From: Diplonema japonicum
Lineage: Eukaryota; Euglenozoa; Diplonemea; Diplonemida; Diplonemidae
Length of the DNA: 64,000 bases
Assembly (NCBI GenBank): GCA_964019335.1
Contig: OZ025651.1
Span: 868,001-932,000, forward strand
Direction: 5' to 3'
The position numbers and the translations under genes were made by a program. Shown here piece after piece: positions 1 through 11,800 of the stretch (the first letter of the stretch is position 1; every line of letters begins with the position of its first letter). The notes below the pieces were generated by a model. The model was given only the letters and a program-made list of their open reading frames with translations. It was not told the origin of the DNA and made no database searches.

Positions 1-114
1 CCGCCAATATCCATCCCCACCGCTACCACGCAACAGCCTACCTGTTCCTTCAAGGAGTACCTGAACCTTGTTCTGCAAGATAAAGGGAAGGATCCCCCGT
101 TGCCGCCTTTGTGA
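1..114 (+). CDS. 3' end of an upstream gene (partial)
   Basis: The frame is open from the first base and ends with TGA at 112-114, giving the last 37 residues of a protein whose start lies outside the window. The tail contains FKEYLNLVLQDKGKDP and a proline-rich end. It has mixed codon use, unlike the homopolymer spacer that follows directly. No family can be named from so short a piece. It could be chance, but a + strand gene end here fits the arrangement of all other genes. Confidence 0.45.
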   Translation, partial: PPISIPTATTQQPTCSFKEYLNLVLQDKGKDPPLPPL

Positions 115-924
115 CCGATTGTTTTTTGTTGTGTGTTTTTTTTTTCTTTTCTTTTTTTGGAAAAAAAAAAAAGAAAAAAGGAGGGGAAAAGATTCTTCCG
201 ATTCTTTTTTTTCGTTCCCCCACCAAATGACTGGGACAGGTTTTTGTTTCGTTCTTATTATTGTTTTGAAGGCCTGGTATTTCGGTTCCTCTCTCTCCAT
301 ATAGACAGAAGATCTTGTACCACCTGCATGCAACATCTCGTGCATCTCATCGAGGCTCGCTGTCATCGTTCTCTCATCGCTGTCGTCTGGGTGTTCCTCA
401 CAAAAGCTGTCATCCTTCGCCTGAGAAGGGAAGCCCCCTCTTACCGTCTTAATGATAAGCGATTTAAAAGGAAGAGAAAAGAAAAAGGAAACGATGACGT
501 GTTAGCGCAGGACGCTGGAGGTGAACTGGTTTCAAAAAGGGTTGAGCACACGTTGTGATTTTGTTGTTAGTTGACTTCACGTGCTATGGGGGGTCATGGG
601 TCATGGGTCATGGGGGTCATTTGAAAAATCTGAGGCTTCCTGATGCAAATGTCTAACGCTATATATGTCTAGCCAGTTTTTATGTCCATCGATCCGAGTC
701 CTTCGGAAGAACCACACAGTCGTAAATGGCTTTCAAAAAAAGGGGGTAACCGTCCAGTGGTTTTAAAAAGGAAAAGAAAAGAGAGATAAAAGTGACAAGT
801 TGTGCATGAGGTCTTATTCTTCTTCGACGCCTTCCCTTTTGCCGCGACGCTCTATTTGCACGTATGAAACAATGTCTTCTGCATCTCTTCAAAGAAGTCA
901 GAAGGGGAGGAAGAAAAGAAAAAG
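115..924. other. Spacer with homopolymers, a GGGTCAT tandem repeat and a gene-start relic
   Basis: No convincing gene. It starts with T- and A-rich tracts (about 125-190). A short tandem repeat of GGGTCAT, three perfect units plus one interrupted unit, lies at 591-620. Bases 499-526 match 931-958, inside the next gene's first codons, at 24 of 28 positions. The last 40 bases before the next ATG are A/G-rich. Confidence 0.6.
591..620. repeat. GGGTCAT tandem repeat
   Basis: Units at 591-597, 598-604 and 605-611 are perfect; a fourth at 614-620 follows two extra G. It is a short microsatellite in a spacer, with no sign of function. Confidence 0.8.
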
Positions 925-2658
925 ATGGAGGTGTTCGTGCAGGACGCTGGAGGCAAACGGCACTTGCTGGTGTTGCAGGAGCGGGACACTGTTGCAGAGG
1001 TGACAAGAGAAGTGGAGAGGGTGCTGGGGCACGTGAAGGGGTGCACGGAGCTGAAGTACGAGGGAGTGGTGGTGGTGGATATGGTGGGGAGCACGAACTC
1101 CTTCTCTGGGCTGACGGGTATCACTGCAGGAGACGACATCGAAGCTGTCTGCTCGAACGCAAAACTGAAGGCAAAACTCAAGTCAGGAGAGATCACTTTC
1201 TCTGCCTCTTCTCCTGCTTCAATGCGCTGCAGCCCTGAAATCGTCCTCCTCGCAATGGAGCGGGATGCCGACCTGCTCCGCCACGCCTCTCCCTCCCTGA
1301 GGGGAGACAGGGATTTCATGCTGTTTGCAGTGGCTGAGAGCGGTTTCGGGGTGTTGAAGCACGCAACAGGGGACTTTCTCACCGACCCCCACTTCATGAC
1401 CTCCGTAAGCCGGGATGAACGACACCTTGACATTCTGCTGCACTTTTCCAAAAAGATTGTAGAGATGGACTGGAAGGTGCTGTTGCTGGATGAAGCCACG
1501 AACAAGAAGCTTCTCCCGTCGGACCCTGATTTCTGTCGGAAGGCCACGATGCTGCAGCAGTATTCCGCTCTCCTGGAAGTCTCCGAGGCTCTGTGGTGTG
1601 AGTGCGAGGAAGGAGTTTGTTTGGCGGCCGCATCATCTCTCTTGACAACAAAAAAAGCAGAAGGGGAATCCTTGTCGGGTGTGGTTCCCATCCTCAGGAA
1701 ACTGCTAAAGAAGCACTCGGTGGAGATCTCCTTCAAACAAAACATGGGGGAGATTCTTGGGGCGTTCTTACTGGGAATGCAGGTGGAGGTGAAGCACGAC
1801 GAGCTCGGAAGGCTTGCATCGCTGACACTCCATTCGCCTTGCTTGGTGATTGACTTCACAGGAGCGTCCCATGTGGCGGTTAAGGAGGAGCACGTCTCTC
1901 TGATGTTGAACTTTCGACACGTGAGGCTGAAGGGCGTGGGGGCTGATATAACTGACTCCTTTCTGAGAGGACATCACGGCCTGATCCACTTGAACATCTC
2001 TCTTGTCTCCCCTGTTCATATAGGGAGCGGCTTCCTCCAAGGGAACAACAACCTGCGAACCGTTACCTTCACCGGACGGGGCTCTGTCACTAGCCTCGGG
2101 GCGGAGGCTTTTCGAAACTGCAGTGTTCTTCGTGTAGTGGACTTGAGTTCCTTCGAAAATCTTACAGGAATCGGGAGTGACTTCTTGTCAGGGTGCAGCA
2201 GCCTTCAATCCGTATATTTGAGTCCTTTGAATAGTTTGACGGCAATCAGGAATGGGTTCTTATCCTTTTGCACAAGCTTGCGATCCGTGGATTTGAATCC
2301 TCTGAAGAATGTGACGGCAATCGGGGATCACTTCATGTCCTGTTGTGAAGGTCTTGAAACTGTCGATTTGAGTCCTTTGAAGAACGTGGTGACCATCGGG
2401 GACTGCTTCTTGTCCGGGTGCTTGAAACTTGAATCTATCGATTTGAATCCGTTGAAGAGTGCGATGAGTGCCGGGAGCGACTTCATGTCCTTTTGTTTAA
2501 ACCTTCGATCTGTGGATGTAAGTTCTTTGAAGGGCGTGGCGATCGGGGGTAACTTATTGCTTTCTTGTCCTGGTGCAGAGACCTTCAGATCATCGATGCC
2601 CGTGTCCCTAGAAGAACCTGAAGAAGAATATGGGAAAGGGTTTGTGGCAGGCTTATAA
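925..2658 (+). CDS. Ubiquitin-like N-terminus plus BspA/LRR_5-type leucine-rich repeat protein
   Basis: 577 residues. The first ~85 residues resemble a ubiquitin-like fold (EVFVQDAGG, then a hydrophobic strand and KYEGVVV), which is a weak call. The middle (~90-330) is not recognised. Residues ~330-560 are leucine-rich repeats of about 23 residues with the pattern L.SVDL.PLKNVTAIGD.F.S.C, the surface-type repeat common in kinetoplastids and BspA-like proteins. No signal peptide or membrane segment is seen, so a cytosolic scaffold or binding role is likelier than a surface antigen. The ATG follows a purine-rich leader. Later repeats are almost copies of each other, suggesting recent expansion by duplication. 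Function unknown. Confidence 0.85.
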   Translation: MEVFVQDAGGKRHLLVLQERDTVAEVTREVERVLGHVKGCTELKYEGVVVVDMVGSTNSFSGLTGITAGDDIEAVCSNAKLKAKLKSGEITFSASSPASMRCSPEIVLLAMERDADLLRHASPSLRGDRDFMLFAVAESGFGVLKHATGDFLTDPHFMTSVSRDERHLDILLHFSKKIVEMDWKVLLLDEATNKKLLPSDPDFCRKATMLQQYSALLEVSEALWCECEEGVCLAAASSLLTTKKAEGESLSGVVPILRKLLKKHSVEISFKQNMGEILGAFLLGMQVEVKHDELGRLASLTLHSPCLVIDFTGASHVAVKEEHVSLMLNFRHVRLKGVGADITDSFLRGHHGLIHLNISLVSPVHIGSGFLQGNNNLRTVTFTGRGSVTSLGAEAFRNCSVLRVVDLSSFENLTGIGSDFLSGCSSLQSVYLSPLNSLTAIRNGFLSFCTSLRSVDLNPLKNVTAIGDHFMSCCEGLETVDLSPLKNVVTIGDCFLSGCLKLESIDLNPLKSAMSAGSDFMSFCLNLRSVDVSSLKGVAIGGNLLLSCPGAETFRSSMPVSLEEPEEEYGKGFVAGL

Positions 2659-2804
2659 TAACCTGTATTTGGTGGTTTTCAAAGGAGACCCCCCAGAAGA
2701 ACAAGAGCTATCTTAAGCCCTTCCCTCCTTTTTCTTTTCCATTTCTTTCCATGTTTAAAAAAACCAAAAAAATGAAACCAAAGAGAAAAATTAAACAAAG
2801 GGGA

Positions 2805-5800
2805 ATGGGGGAAAGGATGGACGATACATGTCACGGATGCAAGCATATATTCTCTCTACTTGAAGGGAAGAACCACTGCGGCATGTGCCCCGGGGTGTTT
2901 TGTGGGAAGTGTTTTACAGAAGGAGTTTGCGAGTTATGTAAAGAGGGGATTAAAGAGGAAGACGACTGGCTGGCTGAAATTGTGGGAGGGATGGGGTACA
3001 GCAAAGCGGTGGGAAAAGTGAGGGGAGGGTTCTCGCTTGTGCACCAGCCCCTGTGCTTGGATCTCTTCGGACAGGACTTGCTCCCAGCAAACCAGTGCCA
3101 CGAGGAGTTCTTACCGAACTTCATCACGAACGTCGCCGCCCAGCCTTGTGACACCTCTGACAAATTGTACTTGTCCAATTATGTAACCCCGACGTTTTCT
3201 GTGGTACACCGTGTGTTCCACACGTTGGCTAATTTTCAGCGTTCATTCGCCTCTAACCCGTGCGGCGATCTTCCAAAGATCGACCGTGTTCTTAGCCTTG
3301 CCAAAGGTTACGTCGAGCGTCTGCTTGACGCAGTTCTGCACACCACTGGGAAGGAAACTACCGTGGAGTATTTGAAGGAGAAAATCACAAAAACGAAAAA
3401 AAAAGCAGTAGACCAGTCGATCAGGTCTGCCCTAGAGCACCTGCATCAAGGCGTGACGTCATTGAAGCAAGGCGACGCCGCCATGGTGCCGGTTTTTTGG
3501 AGGAAGAAACGTGCAACTCTTGACGACCCCCACGACGATGGGCACATGGTGTACCTTTTACTACACAAGGCGACCCCTGATGCTTTTCAGGTCGCGGTTG
3601 TAAACATGTCCAAAGGCACAGACCTGTACCATCCTTGCACGGTCGACAACGAGGGACGTACTGCATACAGGATGCCGCTTGTCCCTCCGCAGCTTGTTAA
3701 AGGGTCGGCCATTACCCCTGCTTGGCTGTGGCACTGTACGTTGCTGCCCCTCCTCCGGCCGTCTTTTGCGGAGTTCGGTCCCAAGTATATTTACGAATAT
3801 CTCGTCCCGTCGATGTCGCGTACGCACCCGCACCATCGTCATGATAGCACGGATGGTGGGCATGCTTGGTGGCAGAGGTTGCCCCTGGGCGGTGATCACT
3901 CCTTTGCGCTGTCAACAGTTGCGGCGCTTCGATGGATTGTTGGTGTGTCGGTTGAAGGTGGTAAAGAGCGTGCCTGTGAAATAGAAGCTACGGTGCGACT
4001 TTCGATTTTGGAATCGATTGCCAACGGGAAGATTGAGACGCTTTCGGAGATCTCCGCCGTTAGAAAAGCCTGTCAAGCCACAGCACGCGCGGTTTCTGGG
4101 TGTCCCGCCGCCTCGTGTAACTTGCAGCTCGACGCCGTGTTGTCCCAGCTGGAGTCCATTGAAACTTCGTGTTCGGTTACAGCGGCCGCGATGGCAGCCA
4201 AACCACTGCCGCCGCAGATTTATGGTTTGGAAGAAGATTGTGTGGACCCTCAGTCATGCTTCCACCCGATGACCCTCACACCGCACGTGGAGACAGAAGC
4301 GGACAAGACCGAACACCCAAACATGTTGCTGCCCACCAACACTGTCAGGATAGCTGAGGACGGTGTGAATAACCCTCTCGACTGTGTGATCGTCTTCAAG
4401 GACACGCTGGAGGCCGTCAATCTCTACTCAGCGCAGTACAAACAGATCGCGAACCACGCGCAGCTGAGTGTGATGCTCCTCCAACACGTCTTCCTCCGCG
4501 TGGTTCCCATGCCCAGCAGCAGCGGGACGTGCTTCTGGAAGGACGCCGTGTTGCGGTACGACACACAGCAAACGCTCCTCATGCAGCTGCGTGCGTTGAT
4601 TACCAGCTTCGCTGCTGCATCCTTCTGCCTCAAAGGTCGCGAGCTTGACGGGACGAGGATCATCGTTACCAATGTGATGCTGATGCTGGTCGACATGCTG
4701 TGCAGGATTATACCCTCTGACTGTACGGCAGACAGGGTCCCCGTCTTCATACAGCACTACAGCGGGAACATGGAATGTCATCTTGGAGCGGGTGTCAAGG
4801 CACCTGTCTCAAAGTACGTGCTGTACACAGAAGAGCTCGCCGCAAAAACAGCAGGCACGCTGTTTTTTGCGCCGGAACAAGTTGCCGCACGCACCAGAGT
4901 GCTTGATTATTGGACCGAAATTTCAAAAGATGTCTCTGCTGACCACGTGCTGCTGGAGCTGAAGGACATGCGCGTCACAAAAGCAGACGAGGGGTTCGTG
5001 ACGCAGCTGTCCCTTGCATGCGGGAGGGGAGCGTCTCCAAGAGTAGCCGCTGCGCTCAGCGGGAAGGACCACTGGCTGACGGGGAACTGTCCGGAGATGG
5101 TGACGCTCCGTGACGCGGCCTTCCTCGTGGCAATAATGACGTCCGACGTTGCAGAGTACCTCCCAGAGAAAGGAAAGGCTGCTAAGTCATACATCACGGC
5201 AGGCACGGGGCTGGTGTGGAGGCTTGACAGGGACGGTACGTTGCAAGTGAGGGGGTTTGGTGAAGACCTTTCCAAGTGCAGGGCAGCACAAAGAGCGACA
5301 AACCAGGCTACGAAAAAGTGTGGCACATCGCACGCCAGCCCCGCTGCGCTGACGAGCAGCAACATCAAAACCGAAGAAGACGTCCTTCACGTGGAGCACC
5401 TCCCCAACTTCAACGGCGTGCTCGGTGCGAGGTGCAGTGAGGAGCTACTGTCCTTCCTCACCGCGCCGAATTTGCGCATCGTTCTGCTGCTGCCTTGGTT
5501 CTGCGAGAGCGAACGGCTGAAATGTCTGGCGGAAGAAAAGCTGCAGCAGGTCCTAGACGCGGCGCTTTTTGAACCAGGAGACTGGTCTATGGGAGAATTC
5601 AATACACCAGAGTTAATTCCAGCTCCGGAGAGGGACCACCTCTACACACCTGTAGGGCTCCTCTTTGACGAGCTGTGCAAATCGCCACGGAAATCACTTG
5701 CCGCGTGCCATAAGCTGCTGGTTCTTGCACAGAATCTGTGCACGGGTAGGTATAACGGCGTACCAGCGGAGATTATTTTGTACGTGGTGCGTCTTGTGTG

Positions 5801-8800
5801 CAGGGTTCTGAGGTACGTCCGTTACCTGGTGCAGTCGTTGAAAGAAGAGGAAAAGACAGGTGTGCAGAGGATAAGAGGCCTGCGGGAGAAGGATCTGGCA
5901 TCGGGTGTCGACAGGGAGCTGTTGGAAACATACATGATGCAGCTCGACAATGAGTTGAAGGTGAACTGCTTCGCAAGGCTGAAGAGATGGGCAGGGGTGG
6001 CGGAGGATAGTAACATGGTGGCGAAAGCGTGCAAGATCCATGCGCACATCGCTTTGATCTTCAATCATTGCGACACAGAAGACTTCTTGGCAAAGCCGGA
6101 AGCAGGGCCGGCAATAATGTACGCTCAACTGTACATCACAACGCATCATTCGTGGAAGCACACGTTGGGGGTGTCGGACGTGGAACTTGCAGATACCTTT
6201 GAGAAGCTGCGAAGGCCACTGTACCGCGCGCTGAAGTCCGACAAAACTCTTTGTGCCAGGGTGTTGGAAGCGGGGAAGTGGGCTGTCACATCCTCGCGCC
6301 CTGCTGACGACGCGGAAATCTCGTACGAAAAAACAATTTGGCGGGAGGCCCCAACCGTCGGCGGTGTGTTCCTGGACGCGTGTAACGAGACTGATCTCGA
6401 TATGACGAAGCCGAGGTACCAAGAATCTTATTACGAATGGCTGCACCGCACGCATTCAACATCTGACCACCTGTACATCAACCTCAACAACGGGACGTGT
6501 TCTCAACAGAAGAACGATGTGGGTGCTGTTCCAGAGGAGATCGCTGCTGACTGTGACTTCAAGGAGCTCTTCGGAACGACCCGCCTGCGGTGCGCGTCGT
6601 TGGGGTCAGCGCATAGACTGACTAAGTACAGACTTCTCGGAACCCGCACCGGAACGGACTACGATGTACACTTCTGGAGCAAGTCACCGGATGAACCCAG
6701 CCGCAGAGATTGGCAAAAAGCTTTAGAAGCCTTTGGATGGTCAGAGACACACACCGCCTTGAAAAATGGACCTTTGTGGATTGCGAGACGTGTTGAAGAA
6801 GAGGCATCTGTTTGGGGTTTATTGAACAGGGTTCTGAACGCAGACCTGAAGATTATGAAAGCGGACGAAGAAGCACAGATTTGCAGTCTCGGGGGTGGCT
6901 TAGAAGGGAAATACCCCATCATCGTTGAGGTGAAGACCAACCCGCCGCTTATCCATGTCTATGAAGTGGTGTCCTGCGGGAGGAAGTACTTCAAACGCCA
7001 GGTGTTCACCACAGACGCGTCATTCTCCCACTACACACCTCAAGCATCGTTTCGAAGCTACTACTGGTACCAGAATGAATGGACGCTGTCGGCGGGGTCT
7101 CTAGACAGCCTTGAGACCCCAGGTGCTTATTCTTCGGTGCAGATCCTCAACGTCACCAGCCAGCTATTGTTCATACCGTCTCGTTTGTTGCGGGGGACCC
7201 TTCCGGACGCGATTTTACAACAGTATCAGTTCTGGCAGAGTTTGGACGAAAAGGGCGGGCTGGTTGGCCATCCTTTGGGCAAGGACGACGACACGACGAT
7301 TGCCGTCTCGCTTGGGGACGGCGTCTCTCCATGGTGCATCGTGACACGCACACATAAAGACGGCGAGAAATTCCGTTTAATGGACGTTGTGAAGAACAAC
7401 AGGCAGCTCGGAAACGATCTGGCTAGGGTTTTCTCCAGGCTGGAGGATTTGTCACATGTCCTGCTGTGGTGCGATGAATACGGAGCGTTGGCTAAGGTAG
7501 AGCTGCCGAGACTGGCTCTGAGCTTCACCTTCACAAACGGAAGGCTTGGATGCGACCAGCACATGGGATACACACTGTTCAATAGTGCAACATATAGCAC
7601 GAGCATGAAACAGCTTTTGGAACAGTTTGGAGGTGGGACGGTTGTTCTGCAGAAGGAAAACGGCGAGCTTGCCGTCGTTACGTCGAGGATCACGTCGCCG
7701 TTGAGACCGTCGTTGGCAACGCTGCCCAGAGACACACCTGTATCATGGGTTGAGAGGAGGATGCCGGCACAGCTGCTGTTCTCCCGTTCGGCGCCTGAAA
7801 TATTGGATGTTGTGACCACGGGTGCTAAGCATCATTTCTACCCTGTTCACCACTCCGAGCTGTATTTAAAACCGTCTTCGGTTGCAGGGATGCTCTACCT
7901 GATGCTGTGCCTGACCCTGAAAAGAGAATATGTCAAGGTAGCGGAGCTCGGCAGACGCTTGGGTGAGGCGAAGTACAGCGAAGAACTGAACCTCCTCCGC
8001 CTCGTAATCACTGCGTTGGGCGAAGACACCCACGCACCTGACGCTGTTGCCTGCAGGCTGCACATGATGTCGTCGATAGGCGCATTGGGGAACCCGGAGG
8101 CATTTGCGAGGTCGGAGTGGATGGCTGAAGACGATGTGAAGAAATATGTCGAACGCCAGCTATTTGTGTCGCCTCAGCTCAGGTTGTCGCGGGAGAAAGA
8201 GCTTGAGATACTGCCCGATGGGTCAAACAGAAAAGCCGTGCTTCTCGGGAAACCGACCCGGCCCCCTACAACCCCAGCTACCGTTTCTACTGACTTCTAC
8301 GATTGCTTGCCGCCCGCATTCCCGTCGAAACCACCCAACTTCAACTTCACCCAGTACACTCCTGTACGGAAGAATCCTGCTGATTATTTCGACGATGTGT
8401 TAGACATCGGTCCGCTGACGCTGTATGAAATGATAACAGGTAATGAGAGAATTCTCGGGTCGCTGCTTGTTCGATTGCAGTTTTTCTTCGGAAGCGGGTG
8501 TCCGTGGCTTGCCAGTCTCGAGCGGTGCCTGTATTGGAACCATATGCTGGTGGACAAGCTTCCCGTACTCCCCTCGGTGGGGTCGGAAGCCGTGTTGATC
8601 GCCACGCGGAAAACATTTATCGCAAACACCACAAAAGTGGCGATCCCCGTACCCGACAGTGACGCGTCGATGAGGACGGGGGGGTTCGCGCGTGACACGG
8701 CTGCATCGAACAAGTACTCACCATGCGAACCTCGTGTTTACGAGGACAAGAAAAAACCCAGCGAATGGAAGAGTCACATGTGGGTTCCAAAGTGCGACAT

Positions 8801-11800
8801 CGACGAGGTGCGGCTTGGGGACGACATTGAGCATCCGATGAAGGACTTCGCAGCATTCGTGAGTCAAAGCTGCGAATCAACAAAAGATCAAGCAAATCTG
8901 ATCGCCCTGGCCGGAGAAATAGGGCAGACCAGCGGATCGGACAAAATCGTCGAATCAATCAACCAATTCAGGTTCTCGCAGATGAACAAGACGACCCCCA
9001 GGCTTAAAACGTTCACACGCAGCGGTTTAAAGCAACTCAAAGAAGCCTTGAAGACGACACGGGACAGGGATTCAAGTAAATGCCACGCCTTAGGAATCGA
9101 GATCCTCGAAGTCTTGAACAACCCGGCAGACAGAACGAAGCGGGTAAGCGGGGAGCTCCCCGAATACAGCATCATGGACGCAGTGCAGGACTTGCTTTCA
9201 ACAGAGATCAACATCGAAGGGCTTTGTTCGGCAAGCATTGCGACATGGTTGCACCTTCAAAACAAGGTCGGGTTCCTGAATAGTTGTATCGCAACCATGT
9301 CGTCTGTAGAAGAGTGTCTCGGGACTGATTCAGAGGCTTCAATGGGGTTAGACCTTGCCAAACGCCTCACTGCGCAAAGATGGCATGTTAAAGAGGGTGG
9401 GTCCATCGCAAACCCAAGATATTTGGCTTTTGAATACATGTCGGGGATCTTATTGAGGAAAGCCCAGGTCGGTCTTCTCGATGCGCTGTCAGCAAAGCCC
9501 AGTGCCCCGTCAGTCCGCCAGCTCATCATGGGGCAGGGGAAGACGACGGTGGTGACCCCGCTCCTTGCAGCGTCAATGTCCGACGGCGAGACGGTCGTGT
9601 TGGTTTGCATGCCGAAAAGCTTGCTGGAATTCTCGAAGACAACCTTATTGGGTGTTTTATCCACCCCGATCTTCCCCAGGCCTGTTGTGAGCATCGAATT
9701 CGGAAGGGCGTCGAAGATCTCTGAACAACTCGTCTTCAAGGTACGGTCGGCGATGGCGGCAAAGGCCGCAGTCCTTGTGACGCCTGCCTCACTGAAGTCG
9801 ATCCTGTTGAAATACATATTAGCGTTCGAGAGGCTGAACACGGACGCGAGGATCATTGCAGATGAGAAAATGCATGATAATGCACAACCTTATATAAGCA
9901 AGTTAGGGAAGTTCCTATCGACGAAGCTCTTTGGAAACCAAGCAGCGGGGCTTCCCGCACAACAACATGCTGGTATACACGATGAGATACTCTGCGGGAA
10001 AGATCTGTTGAGCGTGCTGCAACACAACACATCACTGATCATGGATGAGGTGGACGTGGTCCTGCATCCTTTGCGGTCGGAGCTGAACTGGCCCCTTGGG
10101 GACAAGTTCCCAATCAACATGACCCGGTTGACCCACACCGAGGAGAACAAGATGCAACACATCAGGATCGGGATGCCGTGGTTCCTCTTCGAAATCGTCT
10201 TTTCTTACGATTCCGACCGCCACAACGACCTTGCGGAAGACTACCAAGCACTGCCTTCCTTGCACGAACTGATTAAGGCGGGGTTTGAAAACCACAAGCT
10301 GCAGGAAAAGCCGCACCTTGTCATCTTGGATAAGCAGTACTACACGGAGATCCTCCGGCCTGCAATCTGCGGTCTTTTGATAAGCAAATTGCAGCGGGAT
10401 CAGGTCAGGGGTTTCTCTGCACCCAACTTGCAACAGTACTTCTTGAAGGGCGTTGCTCCTGTCATCAGCGGGAGTGTATCGGATCATGACATCAAAGCGG
10501 TGAGGCTCGCGAGGGATTGGTTGAACGTGTACCTCCCGCACTGTTTGTCGAAGGTGCACCGTGTGGAGTTTGGTGTCCTCTCCAAAGAGGAGGTGAAGAG
10601 ATTTTCACTGGCCGAACCCGATATGCCGAAAAGCAGAGAGTTGCTGGCGGTGCCGTTCATTGGGAAGGACACACCAAGCGCAACGTCGGAGTTCCAGCAC
10701 CCCGACGTCGCGATCGGTCTGACCATACATTCCATGATTCAGAAGGGTCTGCACCAAGCTAATGTTGTCGCTGTCCTTCAAAAGATCAGAGCAACCTACG
10801 ACGCAGACGAGAAGCAACCTGCGCAGGAGCGTGACGCGGCTCTGCGCTACGTCACGTGGCTGATCCATGAAGGTGTCCAAGTGATGGGTTACTCCAAAGA
10901 TGGAAAGTACCTCAAGGGTGTTTCGGAAATACGAGATGCTGCTTCCGTGTGGCAGCTTGGCGTGGTGGATCCTTCGGATTCCTACCAAACAAGGGTTTTG
11001 ACGGAGATTCTTTCGAAATCGCGGGGTGCTATTCAATGCTTCCTCTTTGAATGCGTGTTTCCCTTGTGCATGATGAAGACGGCAACGCAGCTCTCCGCGT
11101 CCGGGCAAGAACTATCGAGTTCGTTGCTGTCGTCGCACCGATGCGGGTTCACAGGGACGCCGAACGACCTACTCCCGACAGAGATGGGTGAGTGTCATTA
11201 TTCGAAAGCGGACGACGGGGAGATGATCGCTACCTTAGCAAACCCCTCGACAGTAGAAATTACCGCAACCTCACGAAACCCTGATAAGATCCTCGGAAGA
11301 ATCGCCAAGGAAAGCCCGGCGGCACTGATCGACAGCGGGGCACTCATCACAGGATTTTCGAGTAGAGGTGTTGCAGTAAAGCTCTTCGAGCTCGGTATCA
11401 ACAAGAAGGGAATCGTGTATGTTGACACCGAAGACAGACGCCTTGTCCTTCTCCGCTCCGGCGGTGGTTACAAAGATGTTCCCTTTGAGCAGGCCGGGAT
11501 CGAACCGCAGCAACGCTTCACCTTCTTCGACCACGTGCACACCACAGGGATGGACATCCCACAGCATACCAAGAGCAAAGCTTTCTTAACAGTCTCGCAG
11601 AACATGAACTACCGCGATTATGTCCAGGGCGCCTACCGCATGCGAGGTATCGGGAACGGACAGTGCCTCGACGTGTTGGTTCCGCATGACGTGCTTCATA
11701 TGGTGCCGAAGGGTCTGAGCACTCCACAGCTCAACCTTTTGAACTGGTTGGTGACGGAGGAGGTGCGTGGTGCTACTTCGCAGAAACAGATTCTCAGCAA

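Noticed and set aside
133-558. 141-codon + frame in the first spacer
   Set aside because: Starts in homopolymer DNA and has no domain; only 499-526 is interesting, as a relic of the next gene's start.
852-1859. 335-codon minus-strand frame
   Set aside because: Lies over the LRR gene, serine-biased, and no acceptor or leader signal on that strand.
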